From contig CAVYJC010000007.1 in assembly GCA_963768715.1 (NCBI GenBank), positions 736,161 to 800,160 on the forward strand: a stretch of 64,000 nt of DNA, in the 5' to 3' direction. Shown here in pieces: positions 36,992 to 46,626 of this stretch. The stretch's first letter is position 1. The number at the start of each line of letters is the position of its first letter. Made by a program: the position numbers and the translations under genes. The notes under the pieces are model-generated. The model saw only the letters and a list, made by a program, of their open reading frames with translations, ran no database searches and was not told the DNA's origin. The stretch is from DATKEJ01 sp963768715. GTDB lineage: Bacteria; Bacteroidota; Rhodothermia; Rhodothermales; DATKEJ01.

Positions 36992-38275
36992 ATGAACAAC
37001 CCTAAGATGCGCACCCTGCTTCTTTGTTCATTTCTCTTCGTGACCTCCCTCGTCGTCGCAAAAGCGGGACTGGAGTGGACGCGTGGAGACGACGAACCCG
37101 AAGACGACGCGGTCGTCGAACAGAAAGACGTGAACATCGACGTTCATCTCGAGCACCTCCAGGATCTCGAGCGATTGAAGGAAAATGAAGCCCGGATTCA
37201 GGAGCATGCCGAGCGTTTGGCCGAGCGCATTGCAGCGCGCGTGGAAATCGCCTTCGACGCCAATGATTTCGACTACGATCATGACTTTGATCACGACAGT
37301 GAGGGCGAGTTGATGATCCGCAAGGAGTTTGACGTCAAACCGGGCGGCGACCTGTCCGTCAAGGTACCGGGCGCCGACGTGGAGGTGATACCGGCTTCCT
37401 CAAACAAAGCCGAGGTTTCAGTCTTCCTGGATGCACGCGACATGGACAAGGCACGGTCGTATTTCGACGATCTCGGATTCGAGATCCGTTCGAGCGGCAA
37501 TTCGGTCTACGTAGAGGCCAAATCAGCGAACAAGGACCGCTGGGGCTGGAATCGCCACGGACACGCCCACATCCTCGTCAGGGTGGCGATTCCGCGCGAG
37601 TTCGACGTGGACGTCTCGACCTCGGGCGGGGACATCAGTGTTGAAACGCTGGAAGGGAAACTCAAGCTGGCTACGTCCGGAGGTGACATCGAATTGGGTT
37701 CGATCACCGGAGATGAGATCTCTGTAACCACTTCAGGCGGCGACATTCAGGCGGGCAGCCTGACCGGACCAGTCAACGTGACAACTTCGGGCGGCGACAT
37801 CGACCTGGGCAACGTCAGTGGTCCGAAGATTTCAGTCCATACGTCGGGCGGCGACATCGACGGTGGAATGATGGAAGCCGAGCACGTCGACGTAAGAACC
37901 TCCGGCGGTGACATTTCGCTGGGGGGTGTTACCGGTTCGACGATCGTCAAGACGTCAGGCGGTGACATCGAGGTCGGACGGATTTCCGGCAGCCTCAACG
38001 CCTCGACCTCGGGCGGTGACATTGAAGTTAATCTGAACGAGTCTTCTGAAGTGTCACTCTCAACGACCGGTGGAAGCATTGAAATCCATGGGCCATCTCA
38101 CATCGGAGCCGACGTCAAGCTGCGAGGCTCGGAGGTGGCGATGGAAGGCAGCATGCAATTCGAGGGCACGAAGAAGAAGAATGCCATCGACGGTAGAGTG
38201 AACGGCGGTGGACCGACGATTTCTGCAACCTCCAGTGGAGGCGACGTCTCGCTAGAGTTGAACCTGAATCAATAA
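36992..38275 (+). CDS. DUF4097-type exported beta-repeat protein
   Basis: A 427-residue protein with an N-terminal signal-like helix (MRTLLLCSFLFVTSLVVAKA). A charged, possibly coiled helical segment (VHLEHLQDLERLKENEARIQ) and an Asp/His-rich stretch (FDYDHDFDHDSEGE) follow. The C-terminal half is a right-handed beta-helix of about 19-residue rungs, each marked by TSGGDI. I count eight near-identical TSGGDI rungs from about 37614 to 38012 plus weaker TGGSI and SSGGDV copies. Such DUF4097 proteins are predicted surface or periplasmic adhesin-like proteins of unknown role. The start is ATG 36992; a TTG at 36953 would place 13 unlikely residues before the signal. Confidence 0.85.
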   Translation: MNNPKMRTLLLCSFLFVTSLVVAKAGLEWTRGDDEPEDDAVVEQKDVNIDVHLEHLQDLERLKENEARIQEHAERLAERIAARVEIAFDANDFDYDHDFDHDSEGELMIRKEFDVKPGGDLSVKVPGADVEVIPASSNKAEVSVFLDARDMDKARSYFDDLGFEIRSSGNSVYVEAKSANKDRWGWNRHGHAHILVRVAIPREFDVDVSTSGGDISVETLEGKLKLATSGGDIELGSITGDEISVTTSGGDIQAGSLTGPVNVTTSGGDIDLGNVSGPKISVHTSGGDIDGGMMEAEHVDVRTSGGDISLGGVTGSTIVKTSGGDIEVGRISGSLNASTSGGDIEVNLNESSEVSLSTTGGSIEIHGPSHIGADVKLRGSEVAMEGSMQFEGTKKKNAIDGRVNGGGPTISATSSGGDVSLELNLNQ

Positions 38276-38287
38276 AGGGCGCCTCTC

Positions 38288-38349
38288 ATACCAAACATCT
38301 AACACCAAATACCAAACATCTAACACCAAATACCAAAATCTAACACCAG
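38288..38349. repeat. Nine heptamers of the ATACCAA / ACATCTA / ACACCAA type
   Basis: Three near-perfect 21-bp units, each three 7-bp words; the last unit lacks one base. It lies 12 bp after the DUF4097 stop codon. Its words are roughly complementary to the array at 38451-38478. Confidence 0.93.
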
Positions 38350-38450
38350 ACTTGACCGCCGGTAAGATTGGGTGAGATCAGGCAGTGCGAGATGCACGAT
38401 ACGCCTTCGAGTCTCGGCTCGAATCTTTCGTCGAGCCAGGCGCCAGATTA

Positions 38451-38478
38451 GGTGTTTGATGTTCGGTGTTCGGTGTGA
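38451..38478. repeat. Four heptamers of the GGTGTTY type
   Basis: The units are GGTGTTT, GATGTTC, GGTGTTC and GGTGTGA. They are inverted relative to the ACACCAA/ACATCTA words about 100 bp upstream, so the two could pair as a large imperfect hairpin. Confidence 0.85.
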
Positions 38479-38494
38479 GCTATTTGATCTTAGC

Positions 38495-39496
38495 TCATCT
38501 TCCTTCGAACAAATCCCTGCCCTTGACGAGCGCCCTCATCTTTCGATCGGCGATCGAGCGCTTCAGCATCCAGAATCCGCAGTCAGGGTGGACGTATCGG
38601 ATACGCTCGGTGCCCAGCGTCTTCGCCGCCTCTTCGATCCTTCGCGCTATCAGCTCGGGACTTTCGACGACGGTCGACTTGATGTCGATAACGCCGAGTC
38701 CGATGCCGATTTCCGGCTTCAGCTCTTTGAGATACGCCAGCTCGTCATATCCTCGAAAGGCGAACTCGAGGACCATGTGATCCACGTGGAGGCTGTTCAT
38801 GTAGTCGAGCAATGACGCCCACGTTCCTTTCTGAATCGACTGGCCGCCATAGTTTCCGAAGCACATGTGGACCGCCGGCGTCTTTTGTACGCGGTCGAGC
38901 ACGAGATTGAGTGAACTTGCGGCCCATTCCCATTCCTCGGGAGAGCCGGTGATGTTGGCCTCGTCCAGTTGCACGATGTCCGCATCGATCTCCGATACCT
39001 GGTCGCCGATAACCTCGCCGAGTGCATGGGCCAGTTCCGAGACATCCTTGTAGTGATGATCAAGGAGTGTTTTGCTCAGCATGTGCGGGCCCGTCACTGT
39101 GAACTTCAGTTCCGATCGCGTGAGCGAGCGAATCCTTCCGTAGTCATCGACCAGATTCAGCGTGCCTTCGTCGATGGGCCCCTCGACCACAGCGGCCGGA
39201 CGAACGCGGAATCCCATTCCTGCGCGCTTGGCGAACGCCGCAACGTCGCTTCGCGTGATGTTTCCACGGACGTTGCCGAGCGGGCGCACGAAATACTCGA
39301 TCATCCCGTTGGTTTCGGGATGATTCACGTCGAAGCGATAGAGCTCTCCGTCACCTACGACGTCGATTCCGGCCAACTCCTGGATCTTCAACACGACGGC
39401 GGTGGCATCGTGAAGGGCTTGACTGCTGGGCAATGCTGCCAGCCAGTCAATCATTGGATAGCTCCCGACGACGGTCGTCTTGATTCGATTACTCAC
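38495..39496 (-). CDS. MetE C-terminal-domain-like methyltransferase (core-MetE type)
   Basis: A 333-residue protein equal to only the catalytic half of cobalamin-independent methionine synthase. TTVVGSYPMIDWL is the usual first strand. VQLDEANIT is the substrate region, and the zinc ligands are visible as MCFGNY (Cys) and YVHPDCGFW (His, Cys) with a Glu in EFAFRG. Stand-alone core-MetE proteins, known mainly from archaea and anaerobes, take methyl groups from corrinoid proteins rather than methyl-folate; related ones act on other methyl donors. It starts 30 bp after the toroid-like gene on the same strand and may be the third gene of that operon. Confidence 0.75.
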   Translation of the reverse strand: MSNRIKTTVVGSYPMIDWLAALPSSQALHDATAVVLKIQELAGIDVVGDGELYRFDVNHPETNGMIEYFVRPLGNVRGNITRSDVAAFAKRAGMGFRVRPAAVVEGPIDEGTLNLVDDYGRIRSLTRSELKFTVTGPHMLSKTLLDHHYKDVSELAHALGEVIGDQVSEIDADIVQLDEANITGSPEEWEWAASSLNLVLDRVQKTPAVHMCFGNYGGQSIQKGTWASLLDYMNSLHVDHMVLEFAFRGYDELAYLKELKPEIGIGLGVIDIKSTVVESPELIARRIEEAAKTLGTERIRYVHPDCGFWMLKRSIADRKMRALVKGRDLFEGR

Positions 39497-39526
39497 GAAA
39501 ATCTATGATGTCAGCTTGTGGTGGTT

Positions 39527-41356
39527 CTATGGCTGCACAACCAGTTCCATGCCGCCGTGGGAAATAACCATCTTCCGGGTCGCTCCATCGGCGTTCACAT
39601 AGGGACTGCGAAACAGCGGTATCTCGTCGAGATTGACAGCGTTTCCATCGAGAATCCGCGTGTCGGGATACTGGAAATGCATGCGGTGCCCCGTCGTCGA
39701 AACGTATTCCACGGTTGCGGCGCCGTTAAACTTGCTCGTATCGAGTTCGTTCGCCTGGATGGCCGATTTGAATGACTCGAAGGATTCGAAATCCGACGCA
39801 CTCCTCGCCTCGACGACAAAGCCGTTCCTCCGGTATTGACTTCTCAGCCGCCAGTCGACCTCCTCTTCGATCCATTCGTACGGCTCCAGCGGATAGACCG
39901 CCACGTACGTTCTTCCTGCATCGGCAAATATCCATCCGCCTTCCTCCTCACGCCGATTCAGCGTTTTGGGGAAGAAACCGTCGACGTGATCGTGGTGCGC
40001 GTCGGGCGCGATGTCATAGAGGACAATGATCGTGTTCTCGTGCTGGAACGTCCTTTCGTAGGGCGAAGAGCTGTTCCACTTGTCGGGATCGGTGTAGACG
40101 AGATGATACCGATCGACCTGCTCGCTCAGCCATTCGATCTCCTCCGGGAAGAACATCGCGAGCTCATATCCCGAATAGAACGGATGCAGCGTGAAAATCG
40201 TCGCATTGGGCTTGTCGGAGACGAACGTAATGTCCCAAGTGTGCTGTTGGATCGGTTGGAGGATTCCTCCTTGAATCGACCCGACGGCGAAGTCTTTCGT
40301 CATGTACGTCGTCTTGTACACCGGCGGATTCATCTCATCGCCATACCGGAAAATGTTGCGCACACGTTTCCGCTCGTTGTCCGTGTAAGGCACCGAACGA
40401 TCGTTGGCCACGTTGTTGATGACCACCGGGAGCCGGTAGTCACTCCAGGCTGAGAGGAGATTGTCGGAACGATAGACGGGATTTGGACCACCGAAGTGGA
40501 GCCATCCCCAACCGACAGCAGGCGCCCCTTCCGGCTTTACGACGTCATAAGTGTAGTCACGGCTGTGTGCACCGGCGAACAGTCCGTTCAGATACTCCAG
40601 GGCGTAGTCGGTAAACAGCCAGTTCAGCATTCCCTCTGCACGCGCCTTCAGGACAGGATCCTGGCAGAATTGATGCAGGACGAGCATCGGCGAAAGATAC
40701 ACGATCATGTAGGTGGGTGAGTCGAACTCGCCCTGCCCGATCGTGGTCGTCAGATCCATCCAGTGGTTGAGCCATCCTTCGGCGTCGGCCATGTTCTCGG
40801 CCGATGACCTGCCATTGAACCACGAGTCCCCCGGTTCATTGGGCCAGGTTTGCGCCGCCAGATACATACCGGTGTAGTACAACACCCAGTGATTCTCCGT
40901 ATCTCCCCTATAAATAGGAAGATGCGTCAGTCCTTTTCTCACGGCTCGCCATGTACTCTCCGAGACGCCGTCGCCTCCATAGAGCAGGGCGGCCATAACG
41001 TCGTGGATGTAGAACATCCCGCCGCGGAACGGCTGTTTGGCTTCGACACGGATTGCCTGATTTCCCATCGCGGTATCCGCACGCGAGCGGATGAGAAGGG
41101 CCGCCTCGACCAGATCGATGCGGTCGCTCTTCGTGCTCATGACGTTCGCGGGATTCTCAGGATCAGCCGGATTTTCCCGCGCTTCATTCGCCTTGCGGAG
41201 CGCTTCCTTCAGCAGATTCTCCTGCAGCGCGGCGCTCCGACGGGCAAACGCAGCATTGTAGGCATCCTGATCCGGCAGAACCTGGGCGTGCGCCAGGGCC
41301 ACGACGAGTATCAGAAGAACGGATGCGATTGACGAGATGTGAAGAAGCCCGCTCAT
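39527..41356 (-). CDS. Exported (alpha/alpha)-toroid-like protein of unknown activity, copy 1
   Basis: A 609-residue protein with a signal peptide (SIASVLLILVVALAHAQ). I do not recognise a named family. The N-terminal half is helical with motifs YRGDTENHW, SWFNGRSS and GQGEFDSP, as in heparinase/alginate-lyase-like alpha-toroids. The C-terminal half is beta-rich (VYKTTYMTKDFA, GSIQGG, QPIQQH, SPYERTFQHENT, GGWIFADAGRTYVA). The same motifs in the same order occur in the protein at 55789-57450. Its start overlaps the stop of the BNR-type gene by four bases, as in copy 2. Polysaccharide cleavage is an inference from shape only. Confidence 0.65.
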   Translation of the reverse strand: MSGLLHISSIASVLLILVVALAHAQVLPDQDAYNAAFARRSAALQENLLKEALRKANEARENPADPENPANVMSTKSDRIDLVEAALLIRSRADTAMGNQAIRVEAKQPFRGGMFYIHDVMAALLYGGDGVSESTWRAVRKGLTHLPIYRGDTENHWVLYYTGMYLAAQTWPNEPGDSWFNGRSSAENMADAEGWLNHWMDLTTTIGQGEFDSPTYMIVYLSPMLVLHQFCQDPVLKARAEGMLNWLFTDYALEYLNGLFAGAHSRDYTYDVVKPEGAPAVGWGWLHFGGPNPVYRSDNLLSAWSDYRLPVVINNVANDRSVPYTDNERKRVRNIFRYGDEMNPPVYKTTYMTKDFAVGSIQGGILQPIQQHTWDITFVSDKPNATIFTLHPFYSGYELAMFFPEEIEWLSEQVDRYHLVYTDPDKWNSSSPYERTFQHENTIIVLYDIAPDAHHDHVDGFFPKTLNRREEEGGWIFADAGRTYVAVYPLEPYEWIEEEVDWRLRSQYRRNGFVVEARSASDFESFESFKSAIQANELDTSKFNGAATVEYVSTTGHRMHFQYPDTRILDGNAVNLDEIPLFRSPYVNADGATRKMVISHGGMELVVQP

Positions 41357-42398
41357 TGTTCACCTCCAACGTAAACGTCCCATACCTGGCCCTCGTCGAA
41401 GATATCAGGAGCGGAGGCTGTCCAGTGGATCCCGCCGTCCGTCGACACAAACACACCGTTGCTCATCGATCCGACGATGACGAGCCCCTGTTTGGTCCGC
41501 GAAATGGCGATTCCGTGGATGTCCTCGCTATCCAGATTCTCATCGAGTTTACCCCAATGCCGGCCAAGGTCGAGGGATTCCAGCAATCCTGTCTTCCAAC
41601 CGCCGGCGAGAAGTCGTTCGGGATTCATGGGGTCGAACTCGACTTCGTATATCGTCCGGCCGTCGAGAACCTCAGCCGTCCGCCAGGTCGTTCCCCCGTC
41701 GAGGCTTACTGCCACGCCGCGATCCTGAAGGGCAGCCGCCCAGATCTGGGGATTGTCCGGGCTCTGCCGAACCGAGCGGATCGGATATTCGAGCCCTGAG
41801 CCAACCCATGTGTCGCCGCCGTCCGGTGATATGTAGAGTCCGGCCTCCGCGCCGGCAAGCACTCTATCGGGATCGTCGCGATCGACTCTGATGGAAGAGA
41901 CAAAGGGTTCGGGAAGTTCGGCGGCGATGTGCGACCAGTTCTCGCCGAAATCGCGTGAGCGGTATATGCCGTAAGGCGTGGCAGCGAATACGTCGGCGGG
42001 TCGGCGCGCCGAGACGTCCACATCCTGCACTTCAGTGACTTCCCAGCCTGTTGTGATCCGCCACTTTGCTCCTCCATCGGTCGTGCGCATGACGCCGTTC
42101 CCCGCCGCGACAAAAATGGTATCTCCCTGTCCGCCGGGGGTGTTACGGCTGCGAACGCTTTGCCTTGTTCCCATCCCGTGTGCTGCCAGGTTTGCCCGCC
42201 GTCTTTTGTATAGAAGAGACCGACGACGGGATTGACACCGCTCAAACGGTGTTTACGGGTACCCAGCATGCAAACATAGAAGGTCTCATCGTGATCGACC
42301 TTGTTCGTAGCCATATGAGGTCCGGCGCAAGCGGCAAGGACGGTTCCCATGACCCCCCACACCAGCGCGCTTCGTTTCGTGTTCGTTCGTACTTGCAT
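41353..42398 (-). pseudogene. BNR/VPS10-like propeller lipoprotein, copy 1, frameshifted in a C run
   Basis: Two frames form one protein of about 345 residues. The first starts at ATG 42398 with a signal and lipobox (GTVLAACAG) and runs to KAFAAVTPP. The second continues GGQGDTIFVAAGNGVMRTTDGG to the end. One extra C in the run at about 42131-42135 (five C where six are needed) would restore the frame. At least five BNR Asp-box repeats are visible (YTKDGGQTWQ, RTTDGGAKWR, ISPDGGDTWV, VSLDGGTTWR, VSTDGGIHWT). Such propellers bind or cleave glycans, or act as assembly factors. It precedes the toroid gene with a four-base overlap. Confidence 0.75.
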
Positions 42399-42478
42399 GT
42401 GATCTGATTGGCGCCGGAATTCGGCGGGTTGCAACTTAGGGTTGGGCTCGATCCGGTTCAACCTGTGCTGTATGCTCA

Positions 42479-44455
42479 ATGAAACGGAACCGGCCAACGA
42501 TTATCTTGGCCCTCCGTGAATTCAACATGCGGCAAAACGTAATTCGCAACTCTGCCATGATCGAACCTGCACAGCACACTGGCGGCCCGACCCGTATGGA
42601 ACGCGTCGCGGTCCTCATCTTCGAGGATCCGGCACAGATGGCTCGCCGGGTCGCCGCGCGTATCTCGAGTCTAATTCTAGACAGAAGAGAATCCGGACGA
42701 CACGTGGTTTTGGGATTGCCGACAGGCTCGACACCGATCGGCGTCTATCACGAGTTGATACGTCTTCATCGTGAGGAGGGGCTCGACTTCTCCAACGTGA
42801 TCACCTTCAATCTCGACGAGTACTATCCCATGCAGCCGGGGAGCCTTCAAAGCTACCATCGCTTCATGCACGAGAACTTCTTCGACCACGTCAACATTCC
42901 GGACGAGCAGATCCACATCCCCGACGGCAGCATTGATCCGGAGGACGTCGAATCGCATTGCCAGTCTTACGAAGCGAGGATTCGCGACGCAGGGGGAATT
43001 GACCTGATGCTGCTTGGTATCGGTCGCAGTGGGCACATCGGTTTCAACGAGCCGGGCTCGAAGATGGAGGATCGAACGCGGCTCATCGTGCTCGACGACA
43101 TTACGCGGAAGGATGCGGCAAGCGATTTCTTTGAAGAGCGCTACGTTCCGCGCCAGGCGATTACCATGGGCGTCGGCACCATCATGGAGTCGCGAGAGAT
43201 CATCCTGATGGCCGCCGGCGAGCACAAGGCCCCGATCATACGACGTGCTGTCGAAGAGCCGCCGAATGAGGTCGTTTCCGCGACATATTTGCAGCACCAT
43301 CCGAACGCGGCCTTTTACCTCGACGGCGCCGCTGCCAGTGAGCTGACGCGCGAGAAGACGCCGTGGCTGGTTCGGGCCGTCGATTGGGATAGTGCGATCA
43401 CTAAGAAGGCGGTTGTCTGGCTGTCGCGTACCGTGAAGAAAGCGATTCAGCAGCTCGATACCCCAGACTTCCACGGTCATCATTTGCACGATCTCGTCTA
43501 TGCGGCTGGAAACGTCGACGAGTTGTGCAGAACGGTCTTCGAAGATCTTCGAGGCCGAGTGCTTTACAAGCATCAACTGCCCCGTGAGCAGTCGATCATC
43601 GTGTTCTCGCCGCACCCCGACGATGACGTAATCTCCATGGGCGGCATGCTCAAGAAGCTCGTCGAAAACGACAATCACCTCCAGGTCGCTTACATGACGA
43701 ACGGATCGGTCGCTGTCTTCGATCAGGATGTGCGCCGCCACCTCCGCTTCGTCGAGCTGGCAAACCCGCTTCTCGAGGAACTCGCCTTGCACGATGTTCT
43801 CGAAGAACGAATCGATCGCATCCTCAATATTCTGGATGAGAAACAGCCGGCGGAGGTCGACACCGATGAGGTCCAGGCCTTGAAGGCATTCATTCGATAT
43901 ACGGAGGCCATCTCGGCGGTGGAGGTCATCGGTCTGGACGCGGATGATGCCCGTTTCCTGGATCTTCCGTTCTACAAGACCGGTCGCGTAAAGAAGGACC
44001 CTGTCGGCGAGCAGGATATCAGCATCATCCTGGAACTTCTCCGGGAGAGAAAGCCGGATCACATTTTCGTTGCAGGCGATCTGTCAGATCCCCACGGAAC
44101 GCACCGCATGTGCTACCACGCGATCAAGCTCGCGCTCGATCGTTATCGATCGGAGACGGGAGAGAAGGATAGACCGCTCATCTGGCTGTACCGCGGTGCG
44201 TGGCAGGAATGGGAAATCGATATAACCGATGTCTTCATCCCGCTTTCCAAAGCCGAGCTCACGAAAAAGATCGAGGCCATTTTCAGGCACGAGAGTCAGA
44301 AGGATCGCGCGCTGTTTCCAGGAGCCTACGACGACAGGGAGTTCTGGCAGAGGGCCCGCGATCGGAACTGCGAAACGGCCAAAGCCCTCGACGAGCTGGG
44401 ACTGCCCGAGTTTTACGCAGCGGAGGCCTACGTCACTGTCACTGAAATGCCCTGA
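42479..44455 (+). CDS. nagB: Glucosamine-6-phosphate deaminase fused to an LmbE/PIG-L-type domain
   Basis: A 658-residue fusion. The NagB half (about residues 40-320) isomerises and deaminates glucosamine-6-phosphate to fructose-6-phosphate: LGLPTGSTPIGVYHEL, FNLDEYYPM and LGIGRSGHIGFNEPGS. Single-domain NagB has Asp before GHI, here Ser, as in my recollection of long Bacteroidota-type NagB proteins. The second half (about 385-655) begins IVFSPHPDDDVISMGGM, the zinc motif of LmbE/PIG-L deacetylases, and has DPHGTHRMCY. The pairing suggests deacetylation coupled to deamination in amino-sugar use. The start is unresolved among ATGs at 42479, 42527 and 42557; the upstream extension suits the long family. 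A symporter gene follows after 21 bp. Confidence 0.88.
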   Translation: MKRNRPTIILALREFNMRQNVIRNSAMIEPAQHTGGPTRMERVAVLIFEDPAQMARRVAARISSLILDRRESGRHVVLGLPTGSTPIGVYHELIRLHREEGLDFSNVITFNLDEYYPMQPGSLQSYHRFMHENFFDHVNIPDEQIHIPDGSIDPEDVESHCQSYEARIRDAGGIDLMLLGIGRSGHIGFNEPGSKMEDRTRLIVLDDITRKDAASDFFEERYVPRQAITMGVGTIMESREIILMAAGEHKAPIIRRAVEEPPNEVVSATYLQHHPNAAFYLDGAAASELTREKTPWLVRAVDWDSAITKKAVVWLSRTVKKAIQQLDTPDFHGHHLHDLVYAAGNVDELCRTVFEDLRGRVLYKHQLPREQSIIVFSPHPDDDVISMGGMLKKLVENDNHLQVAYMTNGSVAVFDQDVRRHLRFVELANPLLEELALHDVLEERIDRILNILDEKQPAEVDTDEVQALKAFIRYTEAISAVEVIGLDADDARFLDLPFYKTGRVKKDPVGEQDISIILELLRERKPDHIFVAGDLSDPHGTHRMCYHAIKLALDRYRSETGEKDRPLIWLYRGAWQEWEIDITDVFIPLSKAELTKKIEAIFRHESQKDRALFPGAYDDREFWQRARDRNCETAKALDELGLPEFYAAEAYVTVTEMP

Positions 44456-44476
44456 TCTCAAATCCCGCAAAACATT

Positions 44477-46261
44477 ATGGCGCTTCACGCAATCGACTGG
44501 GTCTCGATCATCGCATTCTTCGTCATTTCGCTGGCGATCGGCCTGGCCGTTGCGCGCCGGGCGGGGAAGAACGCGGCTGAATTCTTCCTGTCGGGAAGAA
44601 ACATGCCCTGGTGGCTCCTCGGCGTCTCGATGGTCGCTACGACGTTCTCGGCCGACACACCGAACCTCGTCACCCATATCGTGCGGCGAAACGGGGTAGC
44701 AGGCAATTGGGTCTGGTGGACATTCCTCCTGACCGGCATGCTGACCGTGTTCGTCTACGCCAAGCTCTGGCGGCGATCGGGCGTGCTCACGGACCTCGAA
44801 TTCTACGAGCTTCGCTATTCGGGTCCGGCAGCCGCCTTCCTGAGGGGATTCCGGGCCGTGTACCTCGGCGTATTCTTCAACGTCGTGATCATGGCGAGCG
44901 TATCGCTTGCAATCATCAAGATCGCGGGCATCATGCTGGGGGTTTCTCCAGTAGAAACCGTCATCGTGGCATCGGTCGTGACAGTAGTCTACAGTGCGAT
45001 CGGCGGATTGCGAGGCGTCCTCATCACAGACTTCTTCCAGTTCGTCATCGCCATGATCGGATCGGTGGGCGCGGCCATCGTCATTGTAAATCTGCCGGAA
45101 GTAGGCGGCCTTAGCGGCCTGCTCGCAAATGACGTCATTCGCACGAAGACGAGCTTGCTCCCCGACTTCTCCGATAGTGACGCCTGGCTCAGCCTCATCA
45201 TTCTACCGATCGCCGTTCAGTGGTGGAGCGTCTGGTATCCCGGCGCCGAACCCGGTGGAGGCGGTTACATCGCACAGCGAATGCTTTCGGCCAAGAACGA
45301 GGACAATGCCGTCGGGGCCACCCTGTTCTTCAATGCGGCCCACTACGCTCTCCGGCCGTGGCCGTGGATCATCGTCGCCCTTTGCTCGCTCGTTGTATTC
45401 CCCGACGTCGCATCAATCCAAAGGGCATTCCCCAACATCGACCCCAGCGTGCTCGGAGATGATCTCGGGTATTCCGCCATGCTTACCTACCTGCCTTCGG
45501 GCCTGCTCGGGCTGGTCATCGCGTCGCTGTTTGCCGCATTCATGTCCACCATATCGACCCATCTCAACTGGGGTTCATCGTACGTCGTGAACGACGTGTA
45601 CAAGCGCTTCATCGCACCGGATGCCCCCGAGAAGAAACTCGTGATGGTCGGCCGTATCTCGACGGTCGTGCTGATGGTGCTCGCCGGGATTCTCGCGCTG
45701 CTGCTGAGTACCGCCCTTCAGGCCTTCAACATCATGCTGCAGATCGGGGCCGGAACCGGACTGCTGTTCATCCTCCGCTGGTTTTGGTGGAGGATCAATC
45801 CGTGGAGCGAGATCACGGCCATGGTCGTTTCTTTCATCGTCGCGCTCTTCTTCCAGTTCGTCGACACGGGTCTCTCATCGCATTTGCAGTTGGTCACGGG
45901 CGTCGGGATCACCTCCATCTGCTGGATCGGCGTGACGTTCATGACTTCCCCGTCGGATCACAGCAAGTTGACGTCTTTTATCGAGCTCGTCAATCCGGGC
46001 GGCCCTGGATGGCGGGCAGTCGAGAACGAGGCGCACAGGCGCGGAGAGTCCATCAGAACGCAGGGTGGCAAATGGGACGTACCGACGGGGATCCTCTGTA
46101 TGGTGTTCGGGTGCCTGACGGTTTACGGGACGCTCTTTTCGACGGGGTATTTCTTGTATGGGAATTTGCCGGCTGCCACCGGATTGGGGGCTGTGGCGAT
46201 CGTGTCGGCGTTCCTCCTCCTCAAGGCCTGGCGGCGACTGAAGTCGATGGAGACGGCCTGA
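44477..46261 (+). CDS. Sodium:solute symporter (SSS family)
   Basis: A 594-residue membrane transporter. The first helices carry FFLSGRNMPWWLLGVSMVATTFSADTP, which matches the SSS signature in TM1-TM2. About 13 hydrophobic segments follow, including VVTVVYSAIGGLRGVLITDFFQF (TM5-6) and YLPSGLLGLVIASLFAAFMSTISTHLNWGSSYVVNDVY (TM8-9 sodium-site region). The gene begins 21 bp after nagB, so the two are likely one operon. The position suggests uptake of an amino sugar or other sugar, but SSS substrate cannot be read from sequence. Confidence 0.92.
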   Translation: MALHAIDWVSIIAFFVISLAIGLAVARRAGKNAAEFFLSGRNMPWWLLGVSMVATTFSADTPNLVTHIVRRNGVAGNWVWWTFLLTGMLTVFVYAKLWRRSGVLTDLEFYELRYSGPAAAFLRGFRAVYLGVFFNVVIMASVSLAIIKIAGIMLGVSPVETVIVASVVTVVYSAIGGLRGVLITDFFQFVIAMIGSVGAAIVIVNLPEVGGLSGLLANDVIRTKTSLLPDFSDSDAWLSLIILPIAVQWWSVWYPGAEPGGGGYIAQRMLSAKNEDNAVGATLFFNAAHYALRPWPWIIVALCSLVVFPDVASIQRAFPNIDPSVLGDDLGYSAMLTYLPSGLLGLVIASLFAAFMSTISTHLNWGSSYVVNDVYKRFIAPDAPEKKLVMVGRISTVVLMVLAGILALLLSTALQAFNIMLQIGAGTGLLFILRWFWWRINPWSEITAMVVSFIVALFFQFVDTGLSSHLQLVTGVGITSICWIGVTFMTSPSDHSKLTSFIELVNPGGPGWRAVENEAHRRGESIRTQGGKWDVPTGILCMVFGCLTVYGTLFSTGYFLYGNLPAATGLGAVAIVSAFLLLKAWRRLKSMETA

Positions 46262-46329
46262 ACCGAATGGCGTGCGTCGTCAGCACCGCACCCTAATCCC
46301 AGACGCGGCCTGCTTGGGCGTCTGAGGCC

Positions 46330-46570
46330 CCCCTCTCCTAATCCCCGGGTTAAAACCCGGGGCTACGAGGAGCCGGCTTTGCCGGCGATGCTCCGAACTT
46401 GTTCTAGCAGACCAGCTGTAGAGGTTCGATCGCGGCGCAGCGTCGTTCCTATGGAGCGGGCTTCGCCCGCGACGCCACGGCGTCAGCCGTGGCTTTTCGT
46501 AGCCCCGGATTTCAATCCGGGGATAGCGTCGGCAACCACACCTGAGAAACCGTTTCAACGGTTTCGCGGA
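46330..46570. repeat. REP-type hairpin cluster upstream of the RAYT gene
   Basis: Several short GC-rich palindromes stand in a row: CCCCGGGTTAAAACCCGGGG then GCCGGCTTTGCCGGC (46341-46388), GCGGGCTTCGCCCGC, CCACGGCGTCAGCCGTGG, and CCCCGGATTTCAATCCGGGG. The last is GAAACCGTTTCAACGGTTTC at 46546-46565. Each has a 2-4 base loop. The stretch 46262-46329 before them holds nothing recognisable. Confidence 0.8.
46546..46565. repeat. Left terminal palindrome of the RAYT element
   Basis: A 20-base near-palindrome (GAAACCGTT / AACGGTTTC with TC between). Its inverted copy lies at 47062-47081. The following 21 bases are shared with the truncated copies at about 47950 and 48200. Confidence 0.8.
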
Positions 46571-46626
46571 AGCTGAGGTTATGTTCCACCCGCCTCAAGT
46601 GTCTTATTAGACAAATCTGAGGTGTA

